DNA from: Caproiciproducens galactitolivorans
GTDB lineage: Bacteria; Bacillota; Clostridia; Oscillospirales; Acutalibacteraceae
DNA: 64,000 nucleotides
Assembly (NCBI RefSeq): GCF_004768785.1
Contig: NZ_SRMQ01000003.1
Span: 124,001 to 188,000 of the forward strand
Reading direction: 5' to 3'
The notes beneath the pieces are model-generated. The model worked only from the letters and a program-made list of their open reading frames with translations. It was not told the DNA's origin and searched no databases. Made by a program: the position numbers and the translations under genes. Of the stretch, positions 33,439-43,447 are shown piece after piece. How positions within the stretch are numbered: the stretch's first letter is position 1; every line of letters starts with the position of its first letter.

Positions 33439-36400
33439 TTGATCTGGCAAAAATATGCGCCCAAAAAGCTGCTTTCTTTTCTACTGGCTTTAACAATCCT
33501 GTTTGGCATGATTGTTACCGGTGTTCCGTCGGAGGCTTCCGCAAAAGCGGCTACGGCGGAAAAAGGAATCCAGTTTCCGACGGTAACCCCGAAGGGGCTT
33601 GCGGTTTTACCATTGTCTTTGGAAGACAAAAAGCTTACGCTTGTGTGGAGCAAACCTGAAAATGATACGAATATCCAATACTATAATATCTATGAAAATA
33701 ATCGGTTGATCGGGCAGTCCGACCAAAACAAGGAAGCCCTGTCACAGAAATTTTTCGATAAATTTTACAGTACTCCCGCAAATTCCGATATGGTGAGAGT
33801 CTCCATGCACAACTATATTGTTACGGGGCTCCGCGCGGAAACGCAGTACCGTTTTGCGGTAAAAGCGGTGGATAAAAGCGGAAAGGAAATCCAGTTGGAT
33901 TCCAAATATGAAACGGAAGTAAAGACAAAGAAAACGCCGAAAATCATCAACATCAAGGACAGCGGTTATGGCGCGGTCGGCGATGGAACCAAGGTGAATA
34001 CGAAGGCGATTCAAAAAGCGATCGACGACTGCCCCGAAGGGGGAGTCGTGCGGATTCCGGAAGGAATCTTTAAAAGCGGTTCTCTTTACCTGAAAAGCGA
34101 TATGACGCTGGAAGTGGAGGGCACCCTTCTGGGTTCCGAAAATGCGGACGATTACCCTTACAGCAACCCGAAGGCTGTAAGCAAAGCCGCAGCGCTTATC
34201 AACAGTAAGGGCAAAACCGGCGAAAACATCCGCATTGTCGGCAAGGGAGTCATCGACGGAAACGGATGGAAGGAGGATTCCTCGGCAAACGACCCGGACC
34301 ATTTCTTCGTGTCGAAGGAAAGCAGCCAGAAAACAGTAGAGAAAAACGGCGTGCTTGCGGCCTCCCAATACCAAAAAGCCCTGCGCAACTACGGCTTTTC
34401 AGAAAGTGACGCCTACAGCACGCGCTCTAATCTGATCGAAATGAGGGGGATTAACCATCTTTACATCGGCGACGGGCTTACGCTGAAAAACCCTGCCCAG
34501 CATACGGAAATAAACGGCGGTTGTAACGACGTTGTTTTAAACAGCGTGAAGCTGGAAACTTTCAACTGCAATAACGGCGACGGTACCGGCCTTTCCGGCG
34601 GTAAGGGGCTGGTTGTTTTAAACAGCGTGCTAGACACCGGCGACGACAATATTGCGTTTAACGCGGGCCGCGGCAAGGCAGACACCCAAAAAGCGCCCAC
34701 CTCGGATATTTGGATCTTTAACAACTATTTCAAGCGCGGCCACGGCGCGGTGGTCTGCGGAAGCCATACTGCCGCATGGATAGAAAAAATCCTTGCCGAG
34801 GACAATGTCCTGAACGGAACGGGAACTGGGCTTCGCTGCAAAACCAGCAAGGGAACGGGCGGCGGCGCACGAAACATCGTGTTCCGGGACACCGCAATGA
34901 GGAACCTTACCGACAACGGCGGGCAGCCGTTCATCTTCACAAGCAACTATAACGGCGGTACCATCAGCGACCCGGCGGAAGAAGCACCAGCGTTCCAGAA
35001 TATCCTGGTGCAGAACTGCTCCGTTGACAGCGCAAAGAGCAGTGCAATTTACGTGGAAGGCCTGCCGGAAAAAAGCCATAATCAAATTCAATTTAGAAAT
35101 GTTATCTTTAAAAATACAAAACCGGCAAGCATCCGCTATTTTGAAAACGGCTTGTTTGAAAACGTTGTGTTCGATTCCCATATTAAGGATCCATGGGATA
35201 TTCAGAATGCAAACGGTTTGAAATTTACCGGAAAAACAACGATGACCGATGTTTCGAAAAACGCGGCACAGCCGCCTGTTTGGAAATCCGGCGCCGCCTT
35301 AAAGACAACCAACGTAAGCAATGACACCGTAAGCCTGTATTGGCAGGAAAGCGACGCTTCCGACAACACCGGCGTCGTTCAGTACATTGTTTACCAGAAC
35401 GGCGCACCCGTGGCTGTGCTTCCCGCAGGGCAGAACAACTACACCGCCGTGCGGCTGAAGCCTTCCACCAAATACAGATTTAAGGTAGAAGCGGCGGACG
35501 CGACCGGAGCGGCCTCTTCAAACGGTCCTTCGGCGGAGGTAACCACAACCGAACTGCCGGCCGAACGGTTTTACGCACCGCAGAACCTGCGCACAGCGCC
35601 CGCTTCCACCGGGAGTAATTCGACCGTACTGGTTTGGGAAAAGCCGAAAAATTATTCCAAGGTTACGGATTACGCAGTTTATTGCAACGGGCAGCTGATC
35701 GGCACGACCCGTTATACATACTTTAAAGCAAGCGGGCTCAAACCGGATACCAAGTATACGTTTACCGTAAAGGCCCGCAAAAAAGAGGGCTTTGAATCCC
35801 CTTCCAGCAACGCCGCCACTATCCATATGCTGCCGGAAGGCAAGGTATATAATGTTAAGGATTACGGCGCAAAAGGCGACGGAAAGGCAAAAGACACCCA
35901 AGCGATCCAAAAGGCAATCGACACCTGCCCGGCCGACGGAACCGTATACCTTCCGGCCGGCGTTTACTTGAGTGGCGCGCTGAACCTTCACAGCAACATG
36001 ACATTTTATGTGGACGCGGGTGCGCAGCTAAAGCCCAGCACGGACCTAAAGGACTATCCCTTCACCAGCGCAAGGCACGATATAGAGGATATTTACCGCC
36101 CGAACGACCCGTTCAAGGGTAACCCGGCGTTTGCAAGCCTGCTCAACGCGGGCACCATGGACAATAAGAAGGGTGCGACGACGCACAATATCCGGATCCT
36201 CGGCCCCGGCACCATCGGGGACGAAGACAACGGCCTGAAGCTGCGCGAGGAATACGAAAAGTACTGTGCGGAGCGGTACAAGAAGATTGCCGAGACCGGC
36301 GTCAGCCAGGAAGACATTCAAAAGAAATACCATATCGGCGGCGGCAGCCTGATCAGCCTGAAAAACTGCGGCAACGTCTATATGGACGGGCTCCATATCC

Positions 36401-39400
36401 GCAACGGCATGATGTGGACGATTGTGCCGGTTTACTGCGATGACATTACCGCTTACGGGCTGGATATCAACACAACGGTGCACAACGGCGACGGGTTTGA
36501 CCCGAATTCCGCAACAAACACCTACATTCTTGGCACGCAGTTTTCAACCGGCGACGACTGCAGCGCCATTAAATCCGGAAAGGACAAGGAAGGGCGCGAT
36601 ATCGGCCGCCCGTCCCATCACATTTACTACCGCGGTTGTGTGTTCCATGCCGGCCACGGCGGCCTTACCATCGGCAGCGAAATGTCGGGCGGCATCAGCG
36701 ACATTTTTGCAGAGGACTGCACGCTTGTCCCGGTCGACGTGCAAAACGGAGCGGTCAACCCCGGTGTCCGCGTGAAAGTCAGCCCTTCGCGCGGCGGGTA
36801 TATCCGCAACCTTCAGCTGAGGGATTCCGTCTGCAACAAAATATCGGTTATCACCAATTACGACAAGCAGAAGGGCGCTGCCCCGGGCGTACCGCTTCCG
36901 GATATTTCGAATTTCCAGTTTACTAACGCCAAAGCACCCAACAGCACCACAAACGGAAACAATATATTGGATTTAAACGGTTCCGATTTCGGAAAATCGT
37001 CCTCTTACCTGCGGAACCTGCAGTTTACCAACTGCGATTTCCACCACGCAAGCTTGAATACCTGCCAGAATATCTTCTTCAACAACTGCCGGTTTGCACA
37101 GCCTTCCACAAAAGCAAACTGCGTGAACGTGCAGGAAGGGGTCCAGAATACGGAGGATGACATAAAACCGAGGGATATCAGCGAAGACTTTGAGGGCTGT
37201 GAAGCGGGTGCGGCTCTACCCGAAAACTGGACCTTAAACAGCAATCCCGCCGGAAAAGCGGAAATCAAGACCGAAAATGGGAACCATTATCTTTCTGCAA
37301 CCGATACCGGTCCGGGCTATGTGACGGTAACCAACCGCTTCGCCCCCCAGTCCGGCGATGTAACGGTGAAATTCCGTTTCCGTTTCCCGTCCCTGTCGTC
37401 CGCCGCGGGCAACAGCATATTCGCGTTAAAGGACGCGGGCAACAAGGTGATCGCGCAATTCCCGTTGCAGGTTTCGGGAAATACCGCCAGCCTTGCAAAG
37501 GAAAAGCGAAATACCGACCGCGAAAAAGCCCCGGTCGTTCCGGAGGTGAAGGGCGACGAATGGTATACGCTTAAAATCGTCCTCCACACGGACACCAAGA
37601 AGACGGAGGTATACAATGGGGAGGAAAGGGTCGCCTTTTCGGATTCCGCCTATGAAGGGTATTACGACCCGGCGGCGGGGTTCCCCTCCGTTTTTGAATT
37701 CCACTCGCCGAACAACAACAAAGACACGGTTGTGATGGATGTGGACGATTTTTCACTCTCCTACGTGAAAACACTGCAAAAAATACCCGGGCTGCAAATT
37801 AAGGCCACGAGGAATTTTATTGCCGACAAAAACGGCAGACTCCCGCTTCAGGCGGAAGTTTCTCCGGACGACGCGGCGGATAAGTCCGTAAGCTGGTCGG
37901 TAAAAAATCCGGATTTCTCCGATACCAATATCGCTAAAATCGATCATAACGGCGTGGTGACTGCGGTTCAAAACGGTTCCTGCATCGCGGTGGCGACCTT
38001 GAATTGCGACAAGGCCATCCTCGGCGTTCTGCCGTTGACCATCACCGGGCAGGACAGCGAACAGGGGGTTGCAAAGGCCAATGTTTCAACCGCTGTTGGA
38101 AAGGCCCCGGTCCTGCCGGAGTATGTGTACCTGAATTACAGCGACGGGTCCGTCGTGCCTTACCGCGTGGCGTGGGATGCCGTTAGCCCTGCGCAGTACA
38201 ACCGGGCCGGAACCTTCCAGGTTTCGGGTACGGTCAAGGATACGGGGAGAAGGGTGCAGGCCGCCGTTACGGTGGAAACCCGCAAAATCCACCATGTGCC
38301 GCTCGTTTCCGTAAAAGCGGCGGTTGGAAAGCTGCCCCTGCCGGCCTCTGTTCCGATCGTGTACAACGACGGCACAAAAGCGAACCTTCCGGTTACATGG
38401 GATGCGGTCAACAGCCAACTGTACAGCCGCATCAACATTCCCGGCTTCTCCGTAACGGGGAAAATCAAGGGCACAAGTTGCACGGCAACCGCGCACGTGT
38501 CGGTTCTGCCCACGATTGTGCCGAACGTTTCCCCCATCGTCGTGGCACAAGACGGAACCGGGGATTTCCGGACAATCGGGGAAGCCATCCGCTCTATTCC
38601 GGCAAAGAACCCGAAACGACGCGTTGTGTTTATTAAAAACGGAATCTACGACGAAAAGCTCGTTGTGGACCGCCCCTACATCACTCTTGCGGGGGAAAGC
38701 GCGGACGGAACCCGCGTCACGTACGACGACAGTCCCATGAAGGAGGACGAAAACGGCAAGCCCCTTGGTACGTTTAATGATTTTACCTTACAAGTTACGG
38801 GGAGCGATTTTACTGCGCAGGATTTAACGGTGGAAAACGCTGCCGGATCCACGGTGGGGCAGTGCGTCGCGGTTGATTTAAACGCCGACCGAGCCCGCTT
38901 CACAAACTGCCGCCTGCTCGGCTATCAAGACACTCTGCTGACGCGCAACGGCACCAGTTCCTCAAGCGGCAACGTACCCGATCAGCAGACCTCGCACGTT
39001 TACCGCTCCTACTTTAACAAGTGCTTTATTTCCGGATCGGTGGACTTTATCTTCGGCCCTGGAAAGGCCGTATTCGATGACTGCGAAATTCATTCGCGCT
39101 TAGGCGGCTATATCACCGCAGCTTCCACCCCGGCGGAACAGGATTACGGTTATGTTTTCCTGAACTGTAAGCTGACCGGGGAAGCCTTGCTGAAAAAGAA
39201 CCCGTCCGTAAAGCTTGGCCGTCCGTGGCGGCCTTACTCCGCCGTGTCTTACATCAACTGCGCCATGGACCTCCACATCAGCTCGTTCGGCTGGGACAAC
39301 TGGGGCAAAAACGAAAACGAAGCGACCGCCCGCTACTCCGAATACAATTCGGTGGATTTAAACGGCAAACCGCTGGATCTGAGCAAGCGTGCGCCCTGGG

Positions 39401-40311
39401 CGAAGCTGCTTACACAGCAGGAAGCCCAGACTTACACAATCGCAGGAATTCTTTCCGGAGACGACCGTTGGGATCCGACAAAGATTTCGGTTCCCAGCAG
39501 CACCTCCGGTAGCGGTGATTTCAGCAAGCTGCAAAGATTGGTCGGCGAATGTGAAAAGATTCAAAAGGGAAATTACACCGAGTCGAGCTGGAACAGCTTC
39601 CTCAGCGCACTAGATTTCGCAAAATCCGTTCTGAATAATAAAGAAGAGGAGCAAAGCGAGATCGACGCGGCGGCGGAAGCCCTGCTCTCCACGAAAAACG
39701 GATTAACCGCACAGGGCGGCGGCTCGCACCGCTCCGGCCACAAGCCGGGCAATACCGCAAACAAGCCGGATCCTTCCTCGCCCGCCCCGGCAAAAAAATT
39801 AAAAAGCGACACGACCGCTCCGTACCGGTTCCGCGGAAACAGCACGTATTTCTATAAAATTACAACGTCGGACAGCGTTCCCCCGAAAGGCGTTTCCACC
39901 AATCCGTCGGCGGTAACCGTCGAGTTTGTGAAGAAGCTTCCCGATGGGTATCTGTACCGGATTGTCCAGGTCGGCGACGGCAGCGCAACCATTGTTACGA
40001 CGGCCGCGAACGGGGATACCACCTCTTTTACCGTGCATTCGGACGACTGCGGCGGGCTGATTTCCGACACGCCTTACCGGTACCGGATAAAGGAGGACGC
40101 TTCCTATCAGTTTAAATTCACGTTGACTGCGGTGGACAAAGTCCCGGTATTCACCACCGGCGACAGCAAAGTCGTGCAAACAGTTTCCGTATTCAAACAG
40201 GGAAACGCCTATTACGTCAAGGTAAAGGCGGCCGGTAAGGGAAGCACCGGGATTTACGTAACGGTACCGGGACAAACGCCGCTGTGCAAGTGTGTCCTTA
40301 CCGTTCCTTAA
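33439..40311 (+). CDS. Giant secreted multidomain pectinase: two GH28 domains plus pectin methylesterase
   Basis: A 2290-residue exported protein. The TTG start at 33439 follows GAGAGGAGAG and begins a signal peptide (to about residue 37). Domains in order: an FnIII-like domain (55-160); GH28 domain 1 (170-604; NGDG 378, GDD 401, GHG 434, RCK 466); two FnIII domains (614-705, 711-798); GH28 domain 2 of exo-polygalacturonosidase type (801-1232; NGDGFD 1016, GDD 1038, GHGG 1073, RVK 1111); a concanavalin-like jelly-roll (1245-1445); a Big_2 domain (1448-1537); two Big_4-like repeats (1543-1614, 1618-1691); a CE8 pectinesterase (1700-2014; Gln 1829 in GYQDTLL, Asp 1869 in SVDFIFG, Arg 1928 in LGRPWR); a FIVAR-like helical domain (2025-2090); and two C-terminal repeats (2119-2290). 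All catalytic residues are present. It would demethylate and depolymerise pectin in one chain. Confidence 0.93.
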   Translation: MIWQKYAPKKLLSFLLALTILFGMIVTGVPSEASAKAATAEKGIQFPTVTPKGLAVLPLSLEDKKLTLVWSKPENDTNIQYYNIYENNRLIGQSDQNKEALSQKFFDKFYSTPANSDMVRVSMHNYIVTGLRAETQYRFAVKAVDKSGKEIQLDSKYETEVKTKKTPKIINIKDSGYGAVGDGTKVNTKAIQKAIDDCPEGGVVRIPEGIFKSGSLYLKSDMTLEVEGTLLGSENADDYPYSNPKAVSKAAALINSKGKTGENIRIVGKGVIDGNGWKEDSSANDPDHFFVSKESSQKTVEKNGVLAASQYQKALRNYGFSESDAYSTRSNLIEMRGINHLYIGDGLTLKNPAQHTEINGGCNDVVLNSVKLETFNCNNGDGTGLSGGKGLVVLNSVLDTGDDNIAFNAGRGKADTQKAPTSDIWIFNNYFKRGHGAVVCGSHTAAWIEKILAEDNVLNGTGTGLRCKTSKGTGGGARNIVFRDTAMRNLTDNGGQPFIFTSNYNGGTISDPAEEAPAFQNILVQNCSVDSAKSSAIYVEGLPEKSHNQIQFRNVIFKNTKPASIRYFENGLFENVVFDSHIKDPWDIQNANGLKFTGKTTMTDVSKNAAQPPVWKSGAALKTTNVSNDTVSLYWQESDASDNTGVVQYIVYQNGAPVAVLPAGQNNYTAVRLKPSTKYRFKVEAADATGAASSNGPSAEVTTTELPAERFYAPQNLRTAPASTGSNSTVLVWEKPKNYSKVTDYAVYCNGQLIGTTRYTYFKASGLKPDTKYTFTVKARKKEGFESPSSNAATIHMLPEGKVYNVKDYGAKGDGKAKDTQAIQKAIDTCPADGTVYLPAGVYLSGALNLHSNMTFYVDAGAQLKPSTDLKDYPFTSARHDIEDIYRPNDPFKGNPAFASLLNAGTMDNKKGATTHNIRILGPGTIGDEDNGLKLREEYEKYCAERYKKIAETGVSQEDIQKKYHIGGGSLISLKNCGNVYMDGLHIRNGMMWTIVPVYCDDITAYGLDINTTVHNGDGFDPNSATNTYILGTQFSTGDDCSAIKSGKDKEGRDIGRPSHHIYYRGCVFHAGHGGLTIGSEMSGGISDIFAEDCTLVPVDVQNGAVNPGVRVKVSPSRGGYIRNLQLRDSVCNKISVITNYDKQKGAAPGVPLPDISNFQFTNAKAPNSTTNGNNILDLNGSDFGKSSSYLRNLQFTNCDFHHASLNTCQNIFFNNCRFAQPSTKANCVNVQEGVQNTEDDIKPRDISEDFEGCEAGAALPENWTLNSNPAGKAEIKTENGNHYLSATDTGPGYVTVTNRFAPQSGDVTVKFRFRFPSLSSAAGNSIFALKDAGNKVIAQFPLQVSGNTASLAKEKRNTDREKAPVVPEVKGDEWYTLKIVLHTDTKKTEVYNGEERVAFSDSAYEGYYDPAAGFPSVFEFHSPNNNKDTVVMDVDDFSLSYVKTLQKIPGLQIKATRNFIADKNGRLPLQAEVSPDDAADKSVSWSVKNPDFSDTNIAKIDHNGVVTAVQNGSCIAVATLNCDKAILGVLPLTITGQDSEQGVAKANVSTAVGKAPVLPEYVYLNYSDGSVVPYRVAWDAVSPAQYNRAGTFQVSGTVKDTGRRVQAAVTVETRKIHHVPLVSVKAAVGKLPLPASVPIVYNDGTKANLPVTWDAVNSQLYSRINIPGFSVTGKIKGTSCTATAHVSVLPTIVPNVSPIVVAQDGTGDFRTIGEAIRSIPAKNPKRRVVFIKNGIYDEKLVVDRPYITLAGESADGTRVTYDDSPMKEDENGKPLGTFNDFTLQVTGSDFTAQDLTVENAAGSTVGQCVAVDLNADRARFTNCRLLGYQDTLLTRNGTSSSSGNVPDQQTSHVYRSYFNKCFISGSVDFIFGPGKAVFDDCEIHSRLGGYITAASTPAEQDYGYVFLNCKLTGEALLKKNPSVKLGRPWRPYSAVSYINCAMDLHISSFGWDNWGKNENEATARYSEYNSVDLNGKPLDLSKRAPWAKLLTQQEAQTYTIAGILSGDDRWDPTKISVPSSTSGSGDFSKLQRLVGECEKIQKGNYTESSWNSFLSALDFAKSVLNNKEEEQSEIDAAAEALLSTKNGLTAQGGGSHRSGHKPGNTANKPDPSSPAPAKKLKSDTTAPYRFRGNSTYFYKITTSDSVPPKGVSTNPSAVTVEFVKKLPDGYLYRIVQVGDGSATIVTTAANGDTTSFTVHSDDCGGLISDTPYRYRIKEDASYQFKFTLTAVDKVPVFTTGDSKVVQTVSVFKQGNAYYVKVKAAGKGSTGIYVTVPGQTPLCKCVLTVP

Positions 40312-40358
40312 CCAGATTGCATCGTCGTTCCAAATAAAACGAGCCCCCTCCTGTGAAA

Positions 40359-40397
40359 GCAAAATGCCGCCCGGGGTTTTCCGGACGGCATTTTTGC
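40359..40397. terminator. Bidirectional terminator between the giant pectinase and cadA
   Basis: GCAAAATGCCGCCCGG (40359-40374) pairs with CCGGACGGCATTTTTGC (40381-40397). T runs lie in both orientations, and the flanking genes converge. Confidence 0.8.
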
Positions 40398-40440
40398 GCC
40401 GCAAACGGCGCTTTTAGAAAAGCGGATATGATTTCGTATT

Positions 40441-42777
40441 TTATTCTTCGTTTTTTATTCGCGAGGCGCGGATGGCGTTCAGCACCGCGAGAATCGCGAC
40501 GCCGACGTCCCCGAAAACAGCCGCCCACATGGTGGCGATTCCAAAAGCTGCCAGGATCAGAATCAAGAGCTTTACGCCAAGGGCGAAAACGATGTTCTGC
40601 CATACGATCCGCCGCGTCTTTTTCGCAATTCGGATGGCGGTGACCAGCTTGGATGGTTCATCCGTCATCAGCACCACGTCGGCGGCTTCGATTGCCGCGT
40701 CGGAGCCCAGGCCGCCCATGGCCACGCCGACATCCGCACGGGCCAGAACCGGGGCGTCGTTGATCCCGTCGCCCACGAACACCAGCTTGCCGCCCTTTGC
40801 GGCCTGGCTGCACAGCTTTTCCATCTGCTTGACCTTCTGCTGGGGAAGAAGCTCTGTGTAAACCTCGTCAAGTCCAAGCCCGCGAGCCGCTTCTTCGCCG
40901 GACTTTTTGCTGTCGCCGGTCAGCATGACCGTCCGGCGGACACCCGCGGCTTTCAGTTCCCGGATGGCCCGCGCGCTGTCCGGCTTCACCTCGTCGTTAA
41001 TCATGATCAGCCCGGCAAACGCGCCGTCAACGGCAAGATATACGGCGGTTCCCGCTGCGCCGGATGCCGGATGCCGGATGTTTTCCGCGTCCATCAGCCT
41101 GCTGTTCCCGGCAAGCACGGTTTTTCCGTTTACCTTTACCCGTATGCCTTTTCCCGGGAGTTCCTCGTAATCCGCAAGCTGCAAAGCATCCGGCTCCTTT
41201 TGATAGGCTTCCCGGATGGAAACGGCAATCGGGTGGCTGGAATGGAGCTCCGCATGTGCGGCGTAATACAGGATATCACCTTCGCTCCAGCCCTCTTCCG
41301 GCTGAATCTGTGTTACCTTGAAGTTCCCTTTTGTGAGTGTGCCAGTCTTATCAAATACAACGGTATCCACATGGTTGAGAGCTTCCAGATAGTTGCTCCC
41401 TTTAATCAGCACGCCGTTTTTGGACGCGCCGCCGATTCCGCCAAAAAAGCTGAGCGGAATGGAAATGACCAGCGCGCAGGGGCAGGAAACAACTAAGAAG
41501 GTCAGCGCGCGGTTTATCCACTGAGAAAGGGGCGCACCCGGGAGGAAGAGCGGAGGAAGAACCGCCAGCGCAACGGCGGCGAACACCACAGCGGGTGTAT
41601 AGTACCGCGCAAATTTCGTAATAAAGTTTTCTGCGGGCGCTTTCTGGCTGCTTGCGTTCTGCACCAGGTCGAGTATTTTCGTAACCGTGGATTCCCCGAA
41701 TTCCTTCGTTACTTCCACCGTCAGTAGGCCGCTTTTGTTTACGGAGCCGGAGAGAATCTCGCTTCCCGGTTCCACATCGCGCGGAAAGGATTCGCCGGTT
41801 AACGCAGCGGTATCTACGGAGGAAACGCCTTCCACGACCTTTCCGTCCAGCGGAACCTTTTCGCCGGGGCGGACCAGAATCCGATCACCGATTGCGACTT
41901 CCTCGGGGGAAACCCTCCGCACTTCCCCGCCGGTTTTCAGATTGGCGTAGTCCGGGCGGATATCCATCAGGGCGGAGATGGATTTGCGGGAGCGGTCAAC
42001 CGCCATATCCTGAAAGAATTCGCCGACCTGATAGAACAGCATAACGGCTACGGCCTCCGCATATTCGCCGATTGCAAACGCACCGACAGCCGCAACTGCC
42101 ATTAGGAAGTTTTCGTCGAAAACCTGCCCTCTCGCAATGTTTCTTAATGCCTTCAGCACCACCTCGCCGCCGATCAGCACAAAGCTGAGGAGGAACACCG
42201 AAAACTCCGCCGTATGCGGGAGCGGGACAGCCATGCCGACGGCGAACAGGACCGCGCCGATCAGCATGCTAATCCTGTGAAGGGTGCGTTTCCCAGCGCC
42301 CGTTTCCACGGTTTTGCCGGTGTAGGAAATTTCCACGTCCGGCTCTATTTCCCGAATGATTTGGGAAGCCTGCCGGACAAGGAGCGGGAGTTTCGCCTTT
42401 TCCGCCGCTTCTATCGTAAGCTTTTGGGTAGCAAAGTCAAGGCGGGCCGATTCCACGCCGTCCATTCCCTGGATGGCGGTTTCAATTTTTTTGGCGCAGT
42501 CGGCGCAGTTCAGCCCGAGCAAATACAGGGCTCGCTTCCCGGGTTCGGGAATGTCGCGCTCCTTCAGCTCGATATCCGAATCATGCCGCTTAGCAATGCT
42601 TTCCGCCTGTTCGGCGACCGTTTCCGGCGCGGCATGGTTTGTAAGTTCAATTGTCAATAATTTTGATGCAAAATCAACGTTCGCCTTTGCCACTCCGTCC
42701 AGACAGCAAATTTCCTTTTCGATTTTCGCCGCACAATGTCCGCAGCAAAGCCCTTCGAGCTCGTATTGTTTCTTCAT
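40441..42777 (-). CDS. cadA: Heavy-metal P1B-type ATPase (Cd/Zn/Pb efflux)
   Basis: A 778-residue P1B ATPase. Two N-terminal HMA metal-binding domains carry CxxC pairs (LCCGHCAAK near residue 10, GLNCADCAKK near residue 90). Membrane helices follow from about 170, with the ALTGES actuator motif, the CPCALVIS ion-binding helix, the phosphorylated Asp in DKTGTLTKG (near residue 475), SSHPIA and VGDGINDAPVLA. CPC with this spacing is typical of Zn/Cd/Pb exporters (CadA/ZntA); copper ATPases also carry CPC, so metal choice leans on the CadC partner next door. It has its own promoter with a CadC-type operator. Confidence 0.93.
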   Translation of the reverse strand: MKKQYELEGLCCGHCAAKIEKEICCLDGVAKANVDFASKLLTIELTNHAAPETVAEQAESIAKRHDSDIELKERDIPEPGKRALYLLGLNCADCAKKIETAIQGMDGVESARLDFATQKLTIEAAEKAKLPLLVRQASQIIREIEPDVEISYTGKTVETGAGKRTLHRISMLIGAVLFAVGMAVPLPHTAEFSVFLLSFVLIGGEVVLKALRNIARGQVFDENFLMAVAAVGAFAIGEYAEAVAVMLFYQVGEFFQDMAVDRSRKSISALMDIRPDYANLKTGGEVRRVSPEEVAIGDRILVRPGEKVPLDGKVVEGVSSVDTAALTGESFPRDVEPGSEILSGSVNKSGLLTVEVTKEFGESTVTKILDLVQNASSQKAPAENFITKFARYYTPAVVFAAVALAVLPPLFLPGAPLSQWINRALTFLVVSCPCALVISIPLSFFGGIGGASKNGVLIKGSNYLEALNHVDTVVFDKTGTLTKGNFKVTQIQPEEGWSEGDILYYAAHAELHSSHPIAVSIREAYQKEPDALQLADYEELPGKGIRVKVNGKTVLAGNSRLMDAENIRHPASGAAGTAVYLAVDGAFAGLIMINDEVKPDSARAIRELKAAGVRRTVMLTGDSKKSGEEAARGLGLDEVYTELLPQQKVKQMEKLCSQAAKGGKLVFVGDGINDAPVLARADVGVAMGGLGSDAAIEAADVVLMTDEPSKLVTAIRIAKKTRRIVWQNIVFALGVKLLILILAAFGIATMWAAVFGDVGVAILAVLNAIRASRIKNEE

Positions 42778-42810
42778 AAGCGCCCCCGTCTCCAGTCTTT
42801 TTTTACTCTT

Positions 42811-42839
42811 ATAATATGATTAATTGAGCAATTGATCAA
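42811..42839 (-). promoter_or_regulatory. cadA promoter with overlapping CadC-type operator
   Basis: On the minus strand TTGATC (42834-42839), 17 bp, then TATTAT (42811-42816). TTGAGCAATTGATCAA (42824-42839), a palindrome with one mispaired base pair, overlaps the -35 and spacer, so a bound ArsR/SmtB repressor would block RNA polymerase until metal is present. Confidence 0.65.
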
Positions 42840-42855
42840 CTGTTTAAGAAAAATT

Positions 42856-43221
42856 TTATTCCGTCACATGGGCCAAACCTTGGTCAAAAATGGTTTTTAC
42901 ATGCTCGTCGTCAAGGGAATAGTAAACCACTTTGCCGTCCCTGCGGTTTTTGATCAGCTTGGACTGCTTTAAAACGCGAAGCTGATGGGAAATCGCGGAT
43001 TTCGTCATGCCGAGAAGCGCGGCGATGTCGCAGACGCACATCTCGGAATGGAATAGTGCACAGAGTATTTTTACCCGGGTTGAATCCCCGAACACCTTGA
43101 ACAGATCCGCAAGGTCCAGAAGGTTTTCTTCGTCCGGCATATGTCGGCGGACTTCGGCGACAACATCCTCGTGGATAACGGAACAGTCGCATTTATCAAT
43201 TTCCGGAATATACGAATTCAT
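42856..43221 (-). CDS. cadC: ArsR/SmtB-family metal-sensing repressor
   Basis: A 121-residue winged-helix repressor. The N terminus carries Cys11 and Cys13 (KCDCSVIHED) and helix alpha-3 carries MCVCD, the four-cysteine site used by CadC to bind Cd, Pb or Zn. The recognition helix is MTKSAISHQLRVLKQ, and the dimer helix is at the C terminus. It lies just upstream of cadA in the same direction and has its own palindromic site, so autoregulation is likely. It is the standard partner of a Cd/Zn P-type ATPase. Confidence 0.92.
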   Translation of the reverse strand: MNSYIPEIDKCDCSVIHEDVVAEVRRHMPDEENLLDLADLFKVFGDSTRVKILCALFHSEMCVCDIAALLGMTKSAISHQLRVLKQSKLIKNRRDGKVVYYSLDDEHVKTIFDQGLAHVTE

Positions 43222-43247
43222 TGCAGCCTGCCTTCTTTCAATTGCAT

Positions 43248-43275
43248 AGTTGATTATCTGTTCAACTGTATTATA
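43248..43275 (-). promoter_or_regulatory. cadC -10 box and operator
   Basis: Minus-strand TATAAT (43270-43275) is followed by the inverted repeat AGTTGA-ttatctgt-TCAACT (43248-43267) at the transcription start. It resembles the site at cadA in its TTGA/TCAA core. Confidence 0.6.
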
Positions 43276-43447
43276 CCTCTTTTTTCGAGAATGTCAATCC
43301 GTTTTACCGGTATTTCTCAAAATTTTTGCCGGCAAGGGTTGTTTGGGCGTTTTCCCGCTTAATGGAATTTGCGTTTCCGGAAAACGGGAAAGCCGGTGTT
43401 CGGCAGTCCCGCTGAACCGGCGGGCGCGCATTTTTAGGCGCAGGGTG

